A stretch of DNA of 64,000 nt from Periplaneta americana (lineage: Eukaryota > Arthropoda > Insecta > Blattodea > Blattidae): assembly GCF_040183065.1 (NCBI RefSeq), contig NC_091132.1:160229602-160293601 (forward strand), written 5' to 3'. The notes beneath the pieces were generated by a model, which was not told the DNA's origin, did no database searches, and worked only from the letters and a program-made list of their open reading frames with translations. Position numbers and translations under genes: made by a program. Position 1 is the stretch's first letter, and each line of letters opens with the position of its first letter. Below, one piece after another: positions 11,258-22,770 of the stretch.

Positions 11258-12406
11258 TTTGAACTGCCCCCCCTAAGGAACCGTCGGCGTCAGCCTGCCA
11301 CCGGGGGGGGGGCCGGTCTGTGCCGGCCGTGGGGACCCCCCCCCCCCACAGCCCAATCCCAAGCAACCCACTTCACGCAAGTTACCCTTCAAACTGGTCA
11401 TTACACACCTAATGGCAAGTCTTACACCAGAGGCGTGTCGCAGTTTTATGCCCCTACCACGGGAATAACCGCCCGTGGCTCCCCACTCTACACTGAACAC
11501 AACCGCCAGACTACTTCGGCTAACTCCGACCTACCCTCCCAAAGCCGGAGCAATCCGAGACCGCACGCAGCTTCAGGGGACTTGTGGTTGATTACACTGC
11601 GACACCCATACGTCAACGGTAACACGTCGCAGCGATATATCCGCCCCGGCGAGCAGAGTCGGTCACCGGGACGTTTAAGTCGCTCCGGGCCCCCATTGGG
11701 ACTCTACGTGAGTGTACATGACTACTGGTCTGGGCTCCGCACCTAGACTTGCTTACAGGGGCAGTATGAAGGGTCCACTATTGCTTCGTTGCTGGGCGCC
11801 CTGTCGGGCCACACAAGTTGGAAGTCGCGCTCGAAACCGTGGGACAGGACCACGGAGATAGGAAAGATCCCCACTGCTGAGACGGGAGTTATAAACCTAA
11901 GAAACTTAACCTAATAATAGATATAAGAATTAGAAGGGGAAGAATGAAGCCTCATCAGCCACTGTTAACAAATCCCGTCATGGTGGCGGACGTGGCAAGA
12001 ACAAAAACAGTGGGGATGGAGAGCTGAAAATGGCTGTGATGATGTGGTGGGCATTCCGCATGCAATGGCGGCCGGCGGAGAGAAATAGTGATGAAAAAGA
12101 AGAGAGAACGAAGAGGACTGGTTGGTGATAGGACGAAAAATGTCCGAAAAGAAGAGCACGAGAGCCACCATTGCACCCCCCGGTCACCACTTGGAGGAAC
12201 CCACCTCGACCGGGGATCTAAAAGAGGTAGAGCAACACTACCAGGGACGTTGAGATGCAAATATGATTGCCGATTACTGTTGAAGTATCGCAGAGAATAC
12301 TCGAGGACTTCACAAACAGTAAGATTCCATGGAAAGAGAAAAAGCGAAAACGAGGACGTCTAACATAGGCTACATTCTGAATGTGAGCTCTCTGCTCTTA
12401 TAATTT
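11258..12406 (-). promoter_or_regulatory. GC-rich 5' UTR / internal promoter region of the I-like LINE
   Basis: About 1.1 kb of markedly GC-richer sequence precedes ORF1, with C- and G-runs at 11301-11347. LINEs of this kind carry an internal promoter at the 5' end, so this is its expected place; I see no specific promoter motif. Open frames on both strands here are short and compositionally driven. The left part of the LINE and this UTR are the only GC-rich kilobases in the window. Confidence 0.55.
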
Positions 12407-12413
12407 AGTTTAG

Positions 12414-12949
12414 TAAAATGTTTTGCATGTACAGAATATAGGCATAATGTTTCTGTGAATTCTTAACAGTTTATTTTATTGTTATACATCGTAGGAAAAA
12501 ATAGATGAATGTGTTAACGAATCAGATACACAAAATAATTGTATGATGTCTACGGACACGTTGTAACTTATAATTTTATTTTGTGGCAAAATAACGTTTT
12601 GCTAAATTGCCAAAAAATCTGACGTGGTACGGCAAAACACAATGCATTTTTGAATTCAGCACACCGAAATTAGTAAAAGATGCATTTTTACATTTATACT
12701 GCAGAAAAAAAGTTCTCATTTGTTCCCTAGTGTAATTACACCCAATTTCACGATATCCCATAACCGCAGCAATTTGCAATATATCAACAGTGAAATTACG
12801 ACTGTAAGAAAGAATATAATGCAATAGGACTCTACTGTAGTAGAATTTAATCGCACCATGTACCTATTCTGAAACAATCTGAACATTCTATTTTTGTCGC
12901 CATATTAGTAGTGTAATTTATGAAAATGTTAAAACATAGCCTAAATCTT
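12414..12949. repeat. AT-rich gap with a partial third copy of the duplicated block
   Basis: At 12720-12840 the sequence again matches the intron upstream of the linker exon (TTTCACGATATCCCA, GAAATTACGA, TGTAAGAAA), without any exon. The rest is AT-rich and unrecognised. It suggests more than two rounds of local duplication. Confidence 0.6.
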
Positions 12950-13790
12950 TATAAAGTAATGGGATAATATCAGTACATAGACTTACAAATAAAACACAAT
13001 TACTTATTTCAAACCGCAAAAGTATTCAGAATTTTAGATAAAGGCACAGAGAAAACAGAAAGTAGTTGTTTCCTTAAGAACAACATAGTACGAAGCTCAC
13101 TGTAGGAATTAGGAATGTGTAGCTTGGCAACCATTAAGAGCGAGTGTAGCAGGCAATTTCGTTTTCAAATTTAAAACATGAAGCTAGAAAGAGTTTAACA
13201 TTAGACTTGTCTACAATATGACATAACCTGCAATAGCAAATAGTGATGAGATTTTTTTGTCTCTATCACAGACCAAAGACGCAGTGTATAAACCAATCAA
13301 AATATAAGATAAACACAGGAAGAACACACAGTACATTCATTGTTCTCCACTAACCTCTGGTTCACGTTTCACCACAGGGAACGAAATTGGCTCCGGTTCT
13401 TCCTCAGATTTCACTTTAGATGTGAGGTCATAGCTTTGGTCAACATGTTCCTCCTTTATAGCACTAGTGTTCTGATCCAAAAAATTTCGTTCCTGCAGTA
13501 AAACGAGACAGTCAATTGGGTACGGCACTTTTGGATTATTTTACATTTGAATATCGCTTTATTTTGGTAAACATTAAGAAAGGATGACGTCACATGGCCG
13601 ACATAAAGATGACATAACAATAAGTAAACAAAATTAATATCATGAAAACAATAATTACACACAATTTCACGATATCCCACATTCGCACCAATTTACTGTA
13701 TACCGACACCGAAATTAGATTGCAAGAAATAATATAATGTATGTGATTTAACAGTAAATGTTTTCTCCAGTTTAGATATTCCGGTAGTAC
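12950..13790 (-). repeat. Duplicated zinc-finger-gene block, copy 2
   Basis: Aligns with 4161-5019 across exon and introns; differences are mainly substitutions and short indels. Beyond 13770 copy 2 continues where copy 1 is cut by the LINE, so it preserves part of the pre-insertion sequence (word CAGTTTAG at about 13767). Confidence 0.85.
13355..13492 (-). CDS. Zinc-finger-gene linker exon, duplicate 2
   Basis: Again exactly 138 nt, phase 0 to phase 0, with acceptor TTTTACTGCAG. The donor is GAG followed by GTTAGT, weaker than the GTGAGT of copy 1 but usable. The product reads LDQNTSAIKEEHVDQSYDL then PEPISFPVVKREPE. The frame is preserved between the copies despite many substitutions, which hints at past selection. 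No finger exon is found between here and copy 1. It could be spliced into a gene to the left or be an orphan. Confidence 0.7.
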
Positions 13791-15997
13791 TTTTTTACAG
13801 TATTCAGAATTCACTGCATTCACATTTGTGAATCAGATTCGACGGTTATCATTTGAGAATAACAATTAAAAAACGCGATAGACTTTTAAAAAATTACTGT
13901 GAGTGTTACTAATTCTTCGTATCACATCTTGGCCACATTAAATCCCTTTTTGTACATTGCAGATCATTCCACCATCGAATAAATATACCAACTATATCAA
14001 TACATTTTTATTAATTTATTGATTATAAATTGTTTTGCATATTTTCTGGCTTCCAGGATAATCGACAGGTCTACATTCTTCTTTCCTCAGCATGGTATGC
14101 AAACGAATTCATAAAAAGAAATCACGGAAAATATAGCGCACGGGTGCCTTTGGTGATTTTGGAAGTGAAAACTGCTGAATTTGTAAGGGATTTAGAGCGA
14201 AGCTAGAGTTGAAAATGGAAGAATTTTACAGCGATATATTTTGGAGGAAAAAATTATTAGAAAATGCAGTAAATTACGTTTCCACTCAGTGGTTGTCGTA
14301 TTGGAACTGAATATGTTACGTTAGGAAAGGTAGGTACCAAAGACACGATGCACTGTAATGTGAAAACCGCATACTTGTATTAATGGAATAAGCACTTTAA
14401 AAATAATCAGATAAAAAAAGTATAATGAAAAAATACACATTTTTTGAAATGCAACTTCGTTTGCACATCCCCCATTAGGATAATTTCTCAGTCACCAGCA
14501 ATGATAACGTCACTAACAAAAAGTCACCACCTTAAAAATCTGCACTCAGTCGCTGTCACCTTCTAAGAAGCTAACTTGATCTACCTAATAATGATGGTCT
14601 TACCTTGAAGACTACGATCATAGTCTCTACTGATTTTTTTCCTAAATCTTTACAATTGCGATACCATAGGAAGGAGACCAGCAACAAAAGGCATATTCTT
14701 AGTCAATTTTGAGTATATGCAAACCCTACCAAGAGCTTAAAATAACTAACCTAATATAACCTAACCTGTCACCGATTCGTATATGCAAGGCATAACAAAA
14801 GCCTTAACTCACCTAACCTCTCAGAGCTTCGTACATGCTAGGCATACCAAAATCATAACGTATACTAACCTAACCTGTATTAGATTCGTAACAGAAATAC
14901 GAAAGAACTGTATCGTGATATTAACACTTACAACATAAAAAATTCGAGTGTACGCTAGAGTGAAACTTTCCATGTTATGTTGCTATGAATAAGGAAACAG
15001 TTGTAAAATAGTTGAAAATGTATAAGCGAAGTGGGAAGTGAAATATCTATTCGGTACTTTTTCCAAAATGGCAACAATATACTCTGTATATAAACAAAAT
15101 TAAGGGCCGTATTAATAGTTAATTTATTTAAAAGTAAATTAATCAAATTAGAGCTGAAATCTAGGACATAGTAGAGGAAATGATACACACAATTACTATT
15201 ATTATCAGGTTATATAAATATTAATTTCTTACAGCTATTCCATGCGGAAAGGCAGCACTCATCTCACTTTCACAGCTTATTATGGGAAAAGTGATCAGCA
15301 CTGGAGATTCTTCAGATTTTCTTTCTGATACGTTATCATAATTGTGGCAATCCATTTTGATATCAATGCAATTGCAACAATTTTTTCTTTTCTAGGTCTC
15401 AAACACAAATCACACCAACATGCAACCAACACTTTCGCGGGGAACCAACTCTGTAGTTAGCATCAATGTTGACAATGTTTGCTAATGAAATTACCTACAC
15501 TAGATCGTCAAATGACACGATATTGCACCAAAATTCCCTGTGTTTCAAAAATAAGTACAGCGAAGGATACACACAGAAAAATCAACACAAATTAAACATT
15601 ACGTTAAAATTTAAACTTTTCTTGCTTGGCTAAGCTGAGTTTTCTGGTGTTGAGCGAAGCCATAACCGTACACTGCTTATCATATCTGTCGTCGGTTCGA
15701 AGAATACACACCTTGACTTATCGTCTATCCCTTACTGTGCACTCATCAATGCTACTATTTTTTGTTTTCAGCCTGTTCCTAAGAGTGGTTTTTAAGTTTT
15801 TCAATGTACTGAAAACTCATCCAACTGAGGCATTTAATCACATTATAGCTTTGTGATATGTAAATGATATTTGTTTCATCTAAGCATACTTCGTTCCCAT
15901 TTTAGGGTCAATTACTAATGTTAGGTGAATAAAAGAAATGTATCTTGAATTTTTACATTGACAGACATGTATATATTTTTAAGAATATTTCTTCGTT
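13791..15997. other. AT-rich non-coding stretch
   Basis: No gene recognised. Around 14140 the sequence GGTGATTTTGGAAGTGAAAA is also found, slightly changed, near 25063, so part of this stretch is an old dispersed repeat. The CCTAAC-rich portion is listed separately. Confidence 0.55.
14705..14895 (+). repeat. Short tandem minisatellite with CTAACCTAACC words
   Basis: Three imperfect units of roughly 53-62 bp, each with TTCGTATATGCAAGGCATA-like and CTAACCTAACCT-like parts, start near 14708, 14773 and 14826. The same unit occurs once or twice at about 25120-25200 inside the hAT element. The array is too irregular to be a telomeric (TTAGG)n tract. Confidence 0.6.
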
Positions 15998-16010
15998 ATG
16001 TAACCCATGT

Positions 16011-16255
16011 AGTACACACCTGTGGAGTAACGGTCAGCGCGTCTGGCCACGAAACCAGGTGGCTCGGGTTCGAATCCCGGTCGGGGCAAGTTACCTGGTT
16101 GAGGATTTTTCCGGGGTTTTCCCTCAACCCAATACGAGCAAATGCTGGGTAACTTTCGGTGCTGGACAGCGGACTCATCATCGGCATTATCACCTTCATT
16201 TCATCCAGACACTGAGATGTTGATAGAGCGTCGTAAAATAACCCAATTAAAAAAA
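16011..16255 (+). repeat. tRNA-derived SINE (main family), copy with TSD
   Basis: The tRNA-like head has the A-box part GGAGTAACGGTCAGCGCG and a perfect B box GGTTCGAATCC near 16069. The body has GTTACCTGGTTGAGG, TTTTCCGGGGTTTTCCC, and a 3' part GTCGTAAAATAACCCA. Flanks ATGTAACCCATGT (15998) and ATGTAACACATAT (16256) look like a slightly diverged target duplication. Seven copies of this family occur in the window. It depends on LINE machinery for movement. Confidence 0.85.
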
Positions 16256-16289
16256 ATGTAACACATATTCGAGCGCTATTCATAAAGTA

Positions 16290-17080
16290 ACTTTCGTTTT
16301 CATATAGCGTGCGTAACAACAGCGAAGTGGCTCCGCTCTTGCGGTGGAGTGTACCTTGCAGAAGTACGCGTCGAGCAGCGGTAAAGTCAAGGTCGTGTTT
16401 TGTTCCTATCTGAGCCACGTGCTGTCAAAAAGTATGCTGCAATCACAAATCCTGACAGTTGTGAGGTACGTTTTGTAATAAGATTTCTTGTGATCAAAAA
16501 CTGTATAGCTAGTGAAATCCATCGCCAGCTTTGTGAAGTTTATGGGCCAGAGGTATTGAGTGATGGTGGTGTAAGACAAAGGTGCCGTATGTTCAAAAAT
16601 GGGCGAACTAATGTCCATGATAAAGAGGGAAGTGGTCGATCTAGTATCGTGAGTGCAGATCTGATTCGTTTGATTGACGAAAGGGTTAGAGCAAACCGCA
16701 GTTTCACCATGTCGGAGCTTAGTGAGTATTTTTCACAGATTAGTCGTACTCTTCTGTACAAAGTCATTACCGAAGATTTCAGCTACCGGAAAATTTCTGA
16801 CAGATGAGTATCTAAACTCCTTTCTGAGCGTTACGAAAGAGAACGTGATGCTTTTGTCGATTAGATTGTGACAGGAGATGAGACTTGGGTGCGGTATGTG
16901 AATGCAGAAACAAAGCTTCAATCAATGCAGTGGGGCCATACTCACTTCCCGAAAAAAAACCCACACAGTGTCGTCAAACACTTTCCACAAGGAAACTTAT
17001 GGCAACTGTCTTCTGGGACAGAAAAGGAATTTTGATAGTGGAATTCTTGGAGAGTAATGCCACAATTTCAAAGCTCGTCA
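16290..17080 (+). pseudogene. mariner transposase relic (SETMAR-like type)
   Basis: The translated frame reads SEIHRQLCEVYGPEVLSDGG, then RTNVHDKEGSGRSS, then SELSEYFSQISRTLLYKV, the paired helix-turn-helix half of a mariner transposase. The last of these corresponds to the second helix-turn-helix. Later, in another frame, VTGDETWVRYV carries the first catalytic aspartate; fragments QTLSTRKLMATVFWDRKGIL follow. Frameshifts and stops (after SDR near 16805, and after LLSI near 16863) break it, and the rest of the catalytic domain is missing past about 17080. The left edge word TTCATAAAGTAACTTTCGTTT resembles a mariner terminal repeat. It begins only about 30 bp after the SINE. Confidence 0.8.
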
Positions 17081-18435
17081 AACGCTACAAGTGTCTCAAT
17101 GTGACTGGAAACTATATGGAAAAACAAAACAGAGTGTATACTTTCAAACGTATTGTAACCGAATTCTGTAACTTCAATCACAGATCTGTAAAAAAAAATA
17201 AACGGAAGTTACCCTTGTACAATGTAATGGTAATAGGATAATTCACGGTAATGGAATATCATTGAAGTCCTTTTTTGCAATTTATATATACCGCATATAT
17301 GGGCAAAGGTGCCTCATTTGAGAATTGGTGCCTCACCGGTTTTGGCAATGCTTATCGCTCTGTATGACATAAGCGTCTTACTCCCTTTTCTCCTCTACTC
17401 GTAGCTATATGTTCAGTTAACAATGGTGGAATCATGGTTTATCAAAGTAGTATGTATGAAATGAAAACGACTCTCATGTAGAATGGGAAAAGTTCTTTTG
17501 CTGTTTAGAAGGAGAGAACATACTGTACACTGTCTGTTAAGCTCGAAAATCGTAGCTTCTGGTTCGACCGTGTAAATTATATGGTAAATAACATACGCAT
17601 ATGTTAAATGTAATTTACATAGCGTCAGAAAACTAATTTTTACATGATTTACACGCGGTGTAATAAATTAATTTCATTTTAATAAAATGTCATCACAATA
17701 TAACTGGCAAGCACTTGTTTTAAATAATTTAATTTATAATCACAGAAAGGAAAATAATTTGAGTGGTGAAATGTAACATACATACGAGATGTTTAGAAAA
17801 AGACTATAATATTTTAAAACGTGGTAGTAGGTCCATTCTTAAAAACATGGGAAAAGTGTAATAAACATGGGTACTAAAATAAATATTTTTGAAGAAACAA
17901 GGACTGTGAAATTCGTACTGTAACAACAACTAACATAAATTTATTTCAAGAAACAAGGACTGTGAAATTGGTACTGTAACAACACCATATCTTCCAATGT
18001 CAGCATTTTGCATGTATCCTATTGTAATACAGTACACTAAAGTGTAAATAGATGGGACATATTCGAAGAGAAACGAGTAAAGAGCTCACATGAAAATATA
18101 TGCTGTTGTACAGTAGGCTTAGGCTTACCTACCAATTTAAGAATCCTTGTATCTTCAAAGAAATTAATTTTTGGAGCATTTTTATTATACTTCTTATATT
18201 GTTTGTATGAATTATTCTACCTCTTCACAAAATATCATAATTCTTTTTTTCCTAACACCGTGCATGACTAGCATAACACAGTACAATATAATCACGAAAA
18301 ATCTACAAGTGTGTAGTAAAAGTCAAAGGTGTCGCCTCTGGGAAAGTGTGCACAAAGAGTTCTCAAAAGGACAATAGATTCTGTTTCTTCTATTTTAATA
18401 TTGGCCCTACACATAGGACTCCTTCTGTCAGCAGT
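17081..18435. other. AT-rich stretch with a 56-bp tandem duplication
   Basis: AAGAAACAAGGACTGTGAAA occurs at 17892 and 17948 in a two-copy tandem repeat with a 56-bp period. Nothing else is recognised. Confidence 0.6.
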
Positions 18436-18612
18436 TGGAACCAGTTACCTAGATGAGGTTATCCCGGTATTTTCCCTCAACCCATTTCGAGCAAATGCTG
18501 GGTAACTTTCGGCGTTGCATTGGACCCTGGATTCATTTCGCCAACATTATCACCATCTCATACAGATACTATATAACCATAGCAGTTGAAAAGTTTTGTA
18601 AAATAACCAATT
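18436..18612 (+). repeat. SINE (main family), head-less diverged copy
   Basis: Matches the body only: GTTACCTAGATGAGGTTA, TTTTCCCTCAACCCA, AAATGCTGGGTAACTTTCGG, and the end TAAAATAACCAATTAAAC. The tRNA-like head is missing, so it is 5'-truncated or eroded. Confidence 0.75.
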
Positions 18613-20056
18613 AAACAAATCGTCGAGAGCTTTGAAGACTAAAACGTGTAAACTCTGGTATATGTATCAGCGTGGCGATTAGCTAAGTGATAGGTGGAAA
18701 CACTGTGCGGTATCGGTGAATCGTTTCAAATGATAGAAAATATTACAATACTTGATATGAAGAACACGTATGAATTACCGCAAGTAACGCACATTGTGGT
18801 CTGGGAACTCGAGTTAACAATTATTTAACACTTTGTTTATTTAATCTGTTAGAGCAAGTTGTGATTTCATTCCTTAATTTTACATTTATAGCAAATTACA
18901 CATTTTACGCGTACTGTACGCATCGTGTAGAAATTAATTTTACGTGCAACTTCTCACGTCTGCGTAATACGCACTAATAAATGTTATACGACATTATTCC
19001 TTAAACAAACTGGATTAAAAGGTATGAGAAATTAAATATTGTTTGTACGTACTGTTTCCCAAAGAAATTTATAAATATCAAATGTGTGTAGAATATGAAA
19101 TATCATTTTCTGAAATTATTTTTAGGTCGAGAATGTGCACATCTATTAAGTAATCTTCAAAAAACGCCAGAATATTCAAGAGAATAAATGTAGACAATGT
19201 GATGGAATATTATTGGCTAGTTACGCAATTAGTCGGGCACTCGCCTGTGATTTAAATCAATTCAGTGACTGAGAAACAGTAGAGAGGTTTATGATTAAAG
19301 CGTCCGAATTAATTTGCCCAAGTTGAATAAAAGTTTTCGAGAATATTACGATTACGATAAGTTGACGCAGTCTGCTCTCCTAGCAAACGAACTATTTCAA
19401 ATCGAGTGCCTCATGTAACAGAAAATTGTGCCCATGTATGGTATTACAGTAATCCCCCCCTTACCAGAGGAATCAGTATCCACAATTTCGGTTATCCGCA
19501 ACCAATCTCTGCGATCATTTTCTTACGTACTTCAGCACCTACAATCTATATGAAGATTTTCATAGAAAATGTAGAATTTAGTTGTATCATATAAGTGTAA
19601 TGAAATAATGTTAACATTTTATTGGTCAAGGTAGAATATCCACCGGTCCCTGAACGAATATTGCACACTTTTATCACTGCCAATGTGGCGTTATAAACCA
19701 ATTTCCAATACGTTTATGACAGTCACGAGACATTTCAATTCTTACTGTACTATATATGTATGTAATATATATATATATATATGGAATTATCGCTATATTA
19801 ACACATTTACCATATCACAAGACAACTACGTTATACTTTAACATTAGACTTAGCTGCAACATGATATAAAAAATAAATGATAATTATAAAGCTACGATGG
19901 AAAGTAATGTTATCATTGACGATGTCACAATGGAGTTTTAATATACGGCCATGTTTTTTTTTTTTTTAATTGACGATCTGATTATGTATATTATCGAGTT
20001 AATGCGATTAAGTTGAGTGTACTTCTTATTTAGTACTCACCATTTTGTTTTATTTA
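18613..20056. other. AT-rich stretch, no gene recognised
   Basis: Contains an (AT)n tract at about 19767-19790 and a T-run near 19954. No coding fragment is convincing on either strand. Confidence 0.6.
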
Positions 20057-20479
20057 TCATTCGCTTCGACTATTCCTCGAGTAGTGTAAGCTTGTAATTT
20101 CTGCTTGTTGTATCCTGGATACTTCATGTAAGAAAATCGGTAAAATTTGACAAGGCGTGTTCAAATCGTACGATGGTACGAGAGTCGAATTATTGGTCGT
20201 TATTACGTAACAAACTTGTCTACAAAAATTTGAAATAATCACATACATAACTACGCTAAAGTTAGTTTCTAAAGTCATTCCATGAAGCCAATAATATAAA
20301 AGAACGATGTTCTGCAAAATTGAAACTTTACACTCTCTAAACCAAGTATTTTTTTGTGATAGCAGCATTTTCTTACAGTTACTGCAGTGTAGTTCAAAAG
20401 CAAAATTCACTTTTGACGATCGTTTGTGAGTTTTAACAGTCAATTGTTTGAATAATTGTTTGTTTTTCACAATGCACAC
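20057..20479 (-). pseudogene. Merlin/ISXO2-like transposase fragment
   Basis: An open frame of 140 codons contains HCSNCKKMLLSQKNTWF then LQNIVLLYYWLHGMTLET. This resembles the region of Merlin (ISXO2-like) transposases where a zinc-ribbon CxxC is followed by a basic/aromatic stretch and an 'I..L.Y.W' helix. Downstream, NFCRQVCYVI fits the same family. Catalytic residues are not present and no terminal repeats were found, so this is an N-terminal relic. The identification rests on remembered family patterns. Confidence 0.4.
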
Positions 20480-20907
20480 GACTCCTTGGATCTTCTGATG
20501 GAAGTCAGTAAGTTATATCCCCTACAAAACAGAAACAATTTTTTCTACACTTTTTAGTAATGATATAATATCTATCCACGTTATATTCTGTCGTATATTT
20601 TCCTCATGTTGCACAATTCTACCACCACTCGTTTTCATACCGGTACTCGAAATAATGTCTGCCACGAATGTACAAATTTATAACATGTCACCCTTTTCAG
20701 GACTACGTATTCCGACACCTATTATTATGTTTATAGACTATTATCATAAAACAGTCCCTACAATTCTACAGATAGATGATTTTGACCGTTGATTTGTAAC
20801 TTGCCTTCTTGGCTAAGGTGTCGGACAAATAATGAGATGGAAATGTTCTTGGATCGAATCCGAACGTCGGCAGTGGTGAGTAAATAAATTGCAGAATTGT
20901 AATACTG

Positions 20908-20942
<35 letters not shown>

Positions 20943-21549
20943 TAAACATACAAGATACAAGATATGTAAAAAACGAAGAACATAAAAGAGAAAGATGGGA
21001 GTAAAGGGAACTAAATAGAAAGAGAAGGAAGAGAGAAAGAGAGAGGAGATAAGACAATAATTTTAATTAAATAGTAATATTTCGGTAATAATGACATCAT
21101 CAATGACATCATATATTTCCATCGTATCTTCAAATATACAGAGTTAGGCTGTGTCTCAAAGCTCAAGCCCATATTACACCCTAGTGACAATACTTATTTC
21201 TTTGAGAGATGGGACATGACAGAAGCGTTGCGATCGGAAAAACAACTGAATGTCACATAGCATGGTAGGTCTATTGTTATGGTAATGACGGTTGAGTTTC
21301 CAAACTTACCATTCCCACGTAGCGAGTGCTTAGTAACTCTCTTGGCGACATTTATTGTGCACACAATGTTAGCATTGGTACGTTTCGTCTTTGATTCTCT
21401 GTCGATGTTTGTATTGTTTTCTAAACTTCGCGTCAATTGTCAATGAATGTTTTAACGTCAGCTATGTTAACGTCAATTGCTAGCTTCCAACAGCTGGCAA
21501 AGTGGTAGTCCATATTTGCAACATAGCACTGTAGTTCCAAGCTCGGCCG
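20480..21549. other. AT-rich stretch with a possible SINE head
   Basis: At 20806-20872 a tRNA-like pair of boxes is visible (TTGGCTAAGGTG and GGATCGAATCC), probably a fragment of another SINE family. An (AT)n tract follows at about 20905-20938, and purine-rich sequence lies near 20975-21050. No gene is seen. Confidence 0.45.
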
Positions 21550-21559
21550 CTTAACTGTC

Positions 21560-21698
21560 TTTTTTTTTTTTTTTTGAGTTTTAAGATGTTTTTATTAAAA
21601 GTACCAGATCTCTTGGACCCTTGCCTTTTACAAAAATATGGTTTTATAAATTGAAGTATAAATAGGTTTTGTTAAAGAAAGTTGATTACTAAGACCGA
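21560..21698 (-). mobile_element. Small retroposed poly(A) insertion with 10-bp TSD
   Basis: CTTAACTGTC occurs at 21550-21559 and again at 21699-21708, bracketing 139 bp. On the minus strand the insert ends in a run of about 17 A, 27 bases after a TTTTAATAAAAAC polyadenylation-like signal. This is the signature of a cDNA pasted in by LINE machinery, from the 3' end of some polyadenylated RNA. The source transcript is not recognised. Confidence 0.8.
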
Positions 21699-21708
21699 CT
21701 TAACTGTC

Positions 21709-22296
21709 ATGTTCCATCTTTAAAAAAAACAAGTATAGCAACTAGGTGACATGTAAACTACACACTAGGGAGAATTGGAAATGTATGCTTGAAAAATAGC
21801 CTGTTTCATAGACTATTCTTCTAAAAGCTATGACAATCACGTTGCAGCACTGAATTAAGAAGGCAGTGTCCTAATGCAGTTTCATTACGAGTAATGTGGA
21901 AAAGATAAGGGCTTAATATATTACAATAATACTTAAAACATTGTACAGAAGGTACTAACAATGCCAATGTTCAGAGTTGACCTGTTATTCTACATTGCAT
22001 TTACATTTTTTCACTTCCAAAGCATCTTCAGATTTCATAACCCCAATTGCTGATAAGGAATCCATGTTCGTTTAGTGCACAAGTGATCAATCAAGCAAGC
22101 ATTTTCGTTTACTACCTACTACGGACTTGATTGCTATGCCCTATGTAGCTTTGGATCATAACTTCTGACGTCACAACCGGCTATTTAGTCAACAATCTAG
22201 TTCACATCAGCTGAAAATGTAGCTTTGAGACACTGCCTTAGAGTCTATAATAGCCAAAACACAAGATAAACACTGGAATAAGAGCGATCCTCTCAC
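21709..22296. other. AT-rich intron-like or intergenic sequence
   Basis: No gene recognised. It directly follows, in minus-strand sense, the donor of the exon at 22297-22434. Confidence 0.5.
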
Positions 22297-22434
22297 CTGT
22301 GATTCACGTTTCACCACAGGGTACGAAATTGGCATCGGATCTTCCTCAACTTCCACCTCAGACGTGAAAGCTTTTCCTTGGTTCACATATTCTTCGGAGT
22401 AATAAGACATCTTGGTTATGCATACGTATAGCAA
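22297..22434 (-). CDS. Divergent fourth copy of the zinc-finger linker exon
   Basis: The right half aligns with the 138-nt linker exon: EEDPMPISYPVVKRESQ matches EEEPEPISFPVVKREPE of 13355-13492. The donor GTGAGA follows CAG in the expected place. The left half is not similar and no AG acceptor with a pyrimidine tract is present at the homologous position. Instead an in-frame ATG lies at 22408-22410 (MSYYSEEYVNQGK). It may have become a first exon, fed by the conserved segment 22411-22517, or be a pseudo-exon. A coding role is uncertain. Confidence 0.45.
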
Positions 22435-22517
22435 CAAAGACAGTCATTAAATTGCTGCATGCAGTATCTCCTTTCTCGTTATGACACAAGCACTGCCGTC
22501 TGGATTGTAAGTGGTGG
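22411..22517 (-). repeat. Conserved segment shared with 33413-33475
   Basis: The words GCAGTATCTCCTTTCTCGTT and AGCACTGCCGTCTGGATTGT, ending in GTAAGTGGTGG, are nearly identical at 22460-22517 and 33418-33475. At 33.4 kb the sequence runs on without interruption; here it is cut by the hAT element. It lies just upstream (minus sense) of the exon-like 22297-22434 and may be a 5' UTR or promoter part. Confidence 0.75.
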
Positions 22518-22770
22518 CAGTGTTGCCAACACATAAATTATATTCCCGTCAGTAAAACACCTGGAAATCCGTCAGAATCCGTCAAAATTAAAAAAATACC
22601 CACTCAATATACCTACTTATATATATAAATAAAAAAGCAAATTTTAACACAACTTAACAATCTTGATTAAAGTAATAATTCATCCACATAATCTGCCTCT
22701 AGTTCTGCAGTTGATGTGCTGGGTTGGTCCACGCTGCGGTACGCTGCCATTGTGCCAATTTGGTTGAGAA

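Larger units (their letters stand above)
5027..12406 (-). mobile_element. I-like non-LTR retrotransposon (LINE), degenerate, interrupted
   Basis: Reading on the minus strand: a GC-rich 5' UTR, ORF1 with zinc knuckles, ORF2 with endonuclease, reverse transcriptase and RNase H, and a short 3' UTR ending in a (CTA)n tail at 5027-5041. ORF1 plus an RNase H-bearing ORF2 is the layout of the I clade. About 6 kb remain once the 1240-bp LINE inserted at 7709-8948 is removed. The 3' border is sharp because the duplicated block stops there. The 5' border is less certain: the word AGTTTAG occurs at 5020-5026 and 12407-12413 and would be a 7-bp target duplication, but it is AT-rich and could be chance. 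The element is dead: frameshifts, stops and an RT deletion. Confidence 0.85.

Noticed and set aside
11213..11746. 177-codon plus-strand frame
   Set aside because: It lies antisense in the GC-rich 5' UTR of the LINE and is proline/arginine-rich by composition only.
14740..14890. Interstitial telomere tract (CCTAA)n
   Set aside because: Only isolated pairs of CTAACC units occur, inside a 53-62-bp minisatellite; no run of TTAGG/CCTAA repeats.
16015..16090. Functional tRNA gene
   Set aside because: The pol III boxes belong to a seven-copy SINE; the folded acceptor stem and anticodon arm are not conserved.
20758..21057. 99-codon minus-strand frame with a hydrophobic run
   Set aside because: The hydrophobic stretch is the translation of purine-rich and (AT)n sequence; no family.
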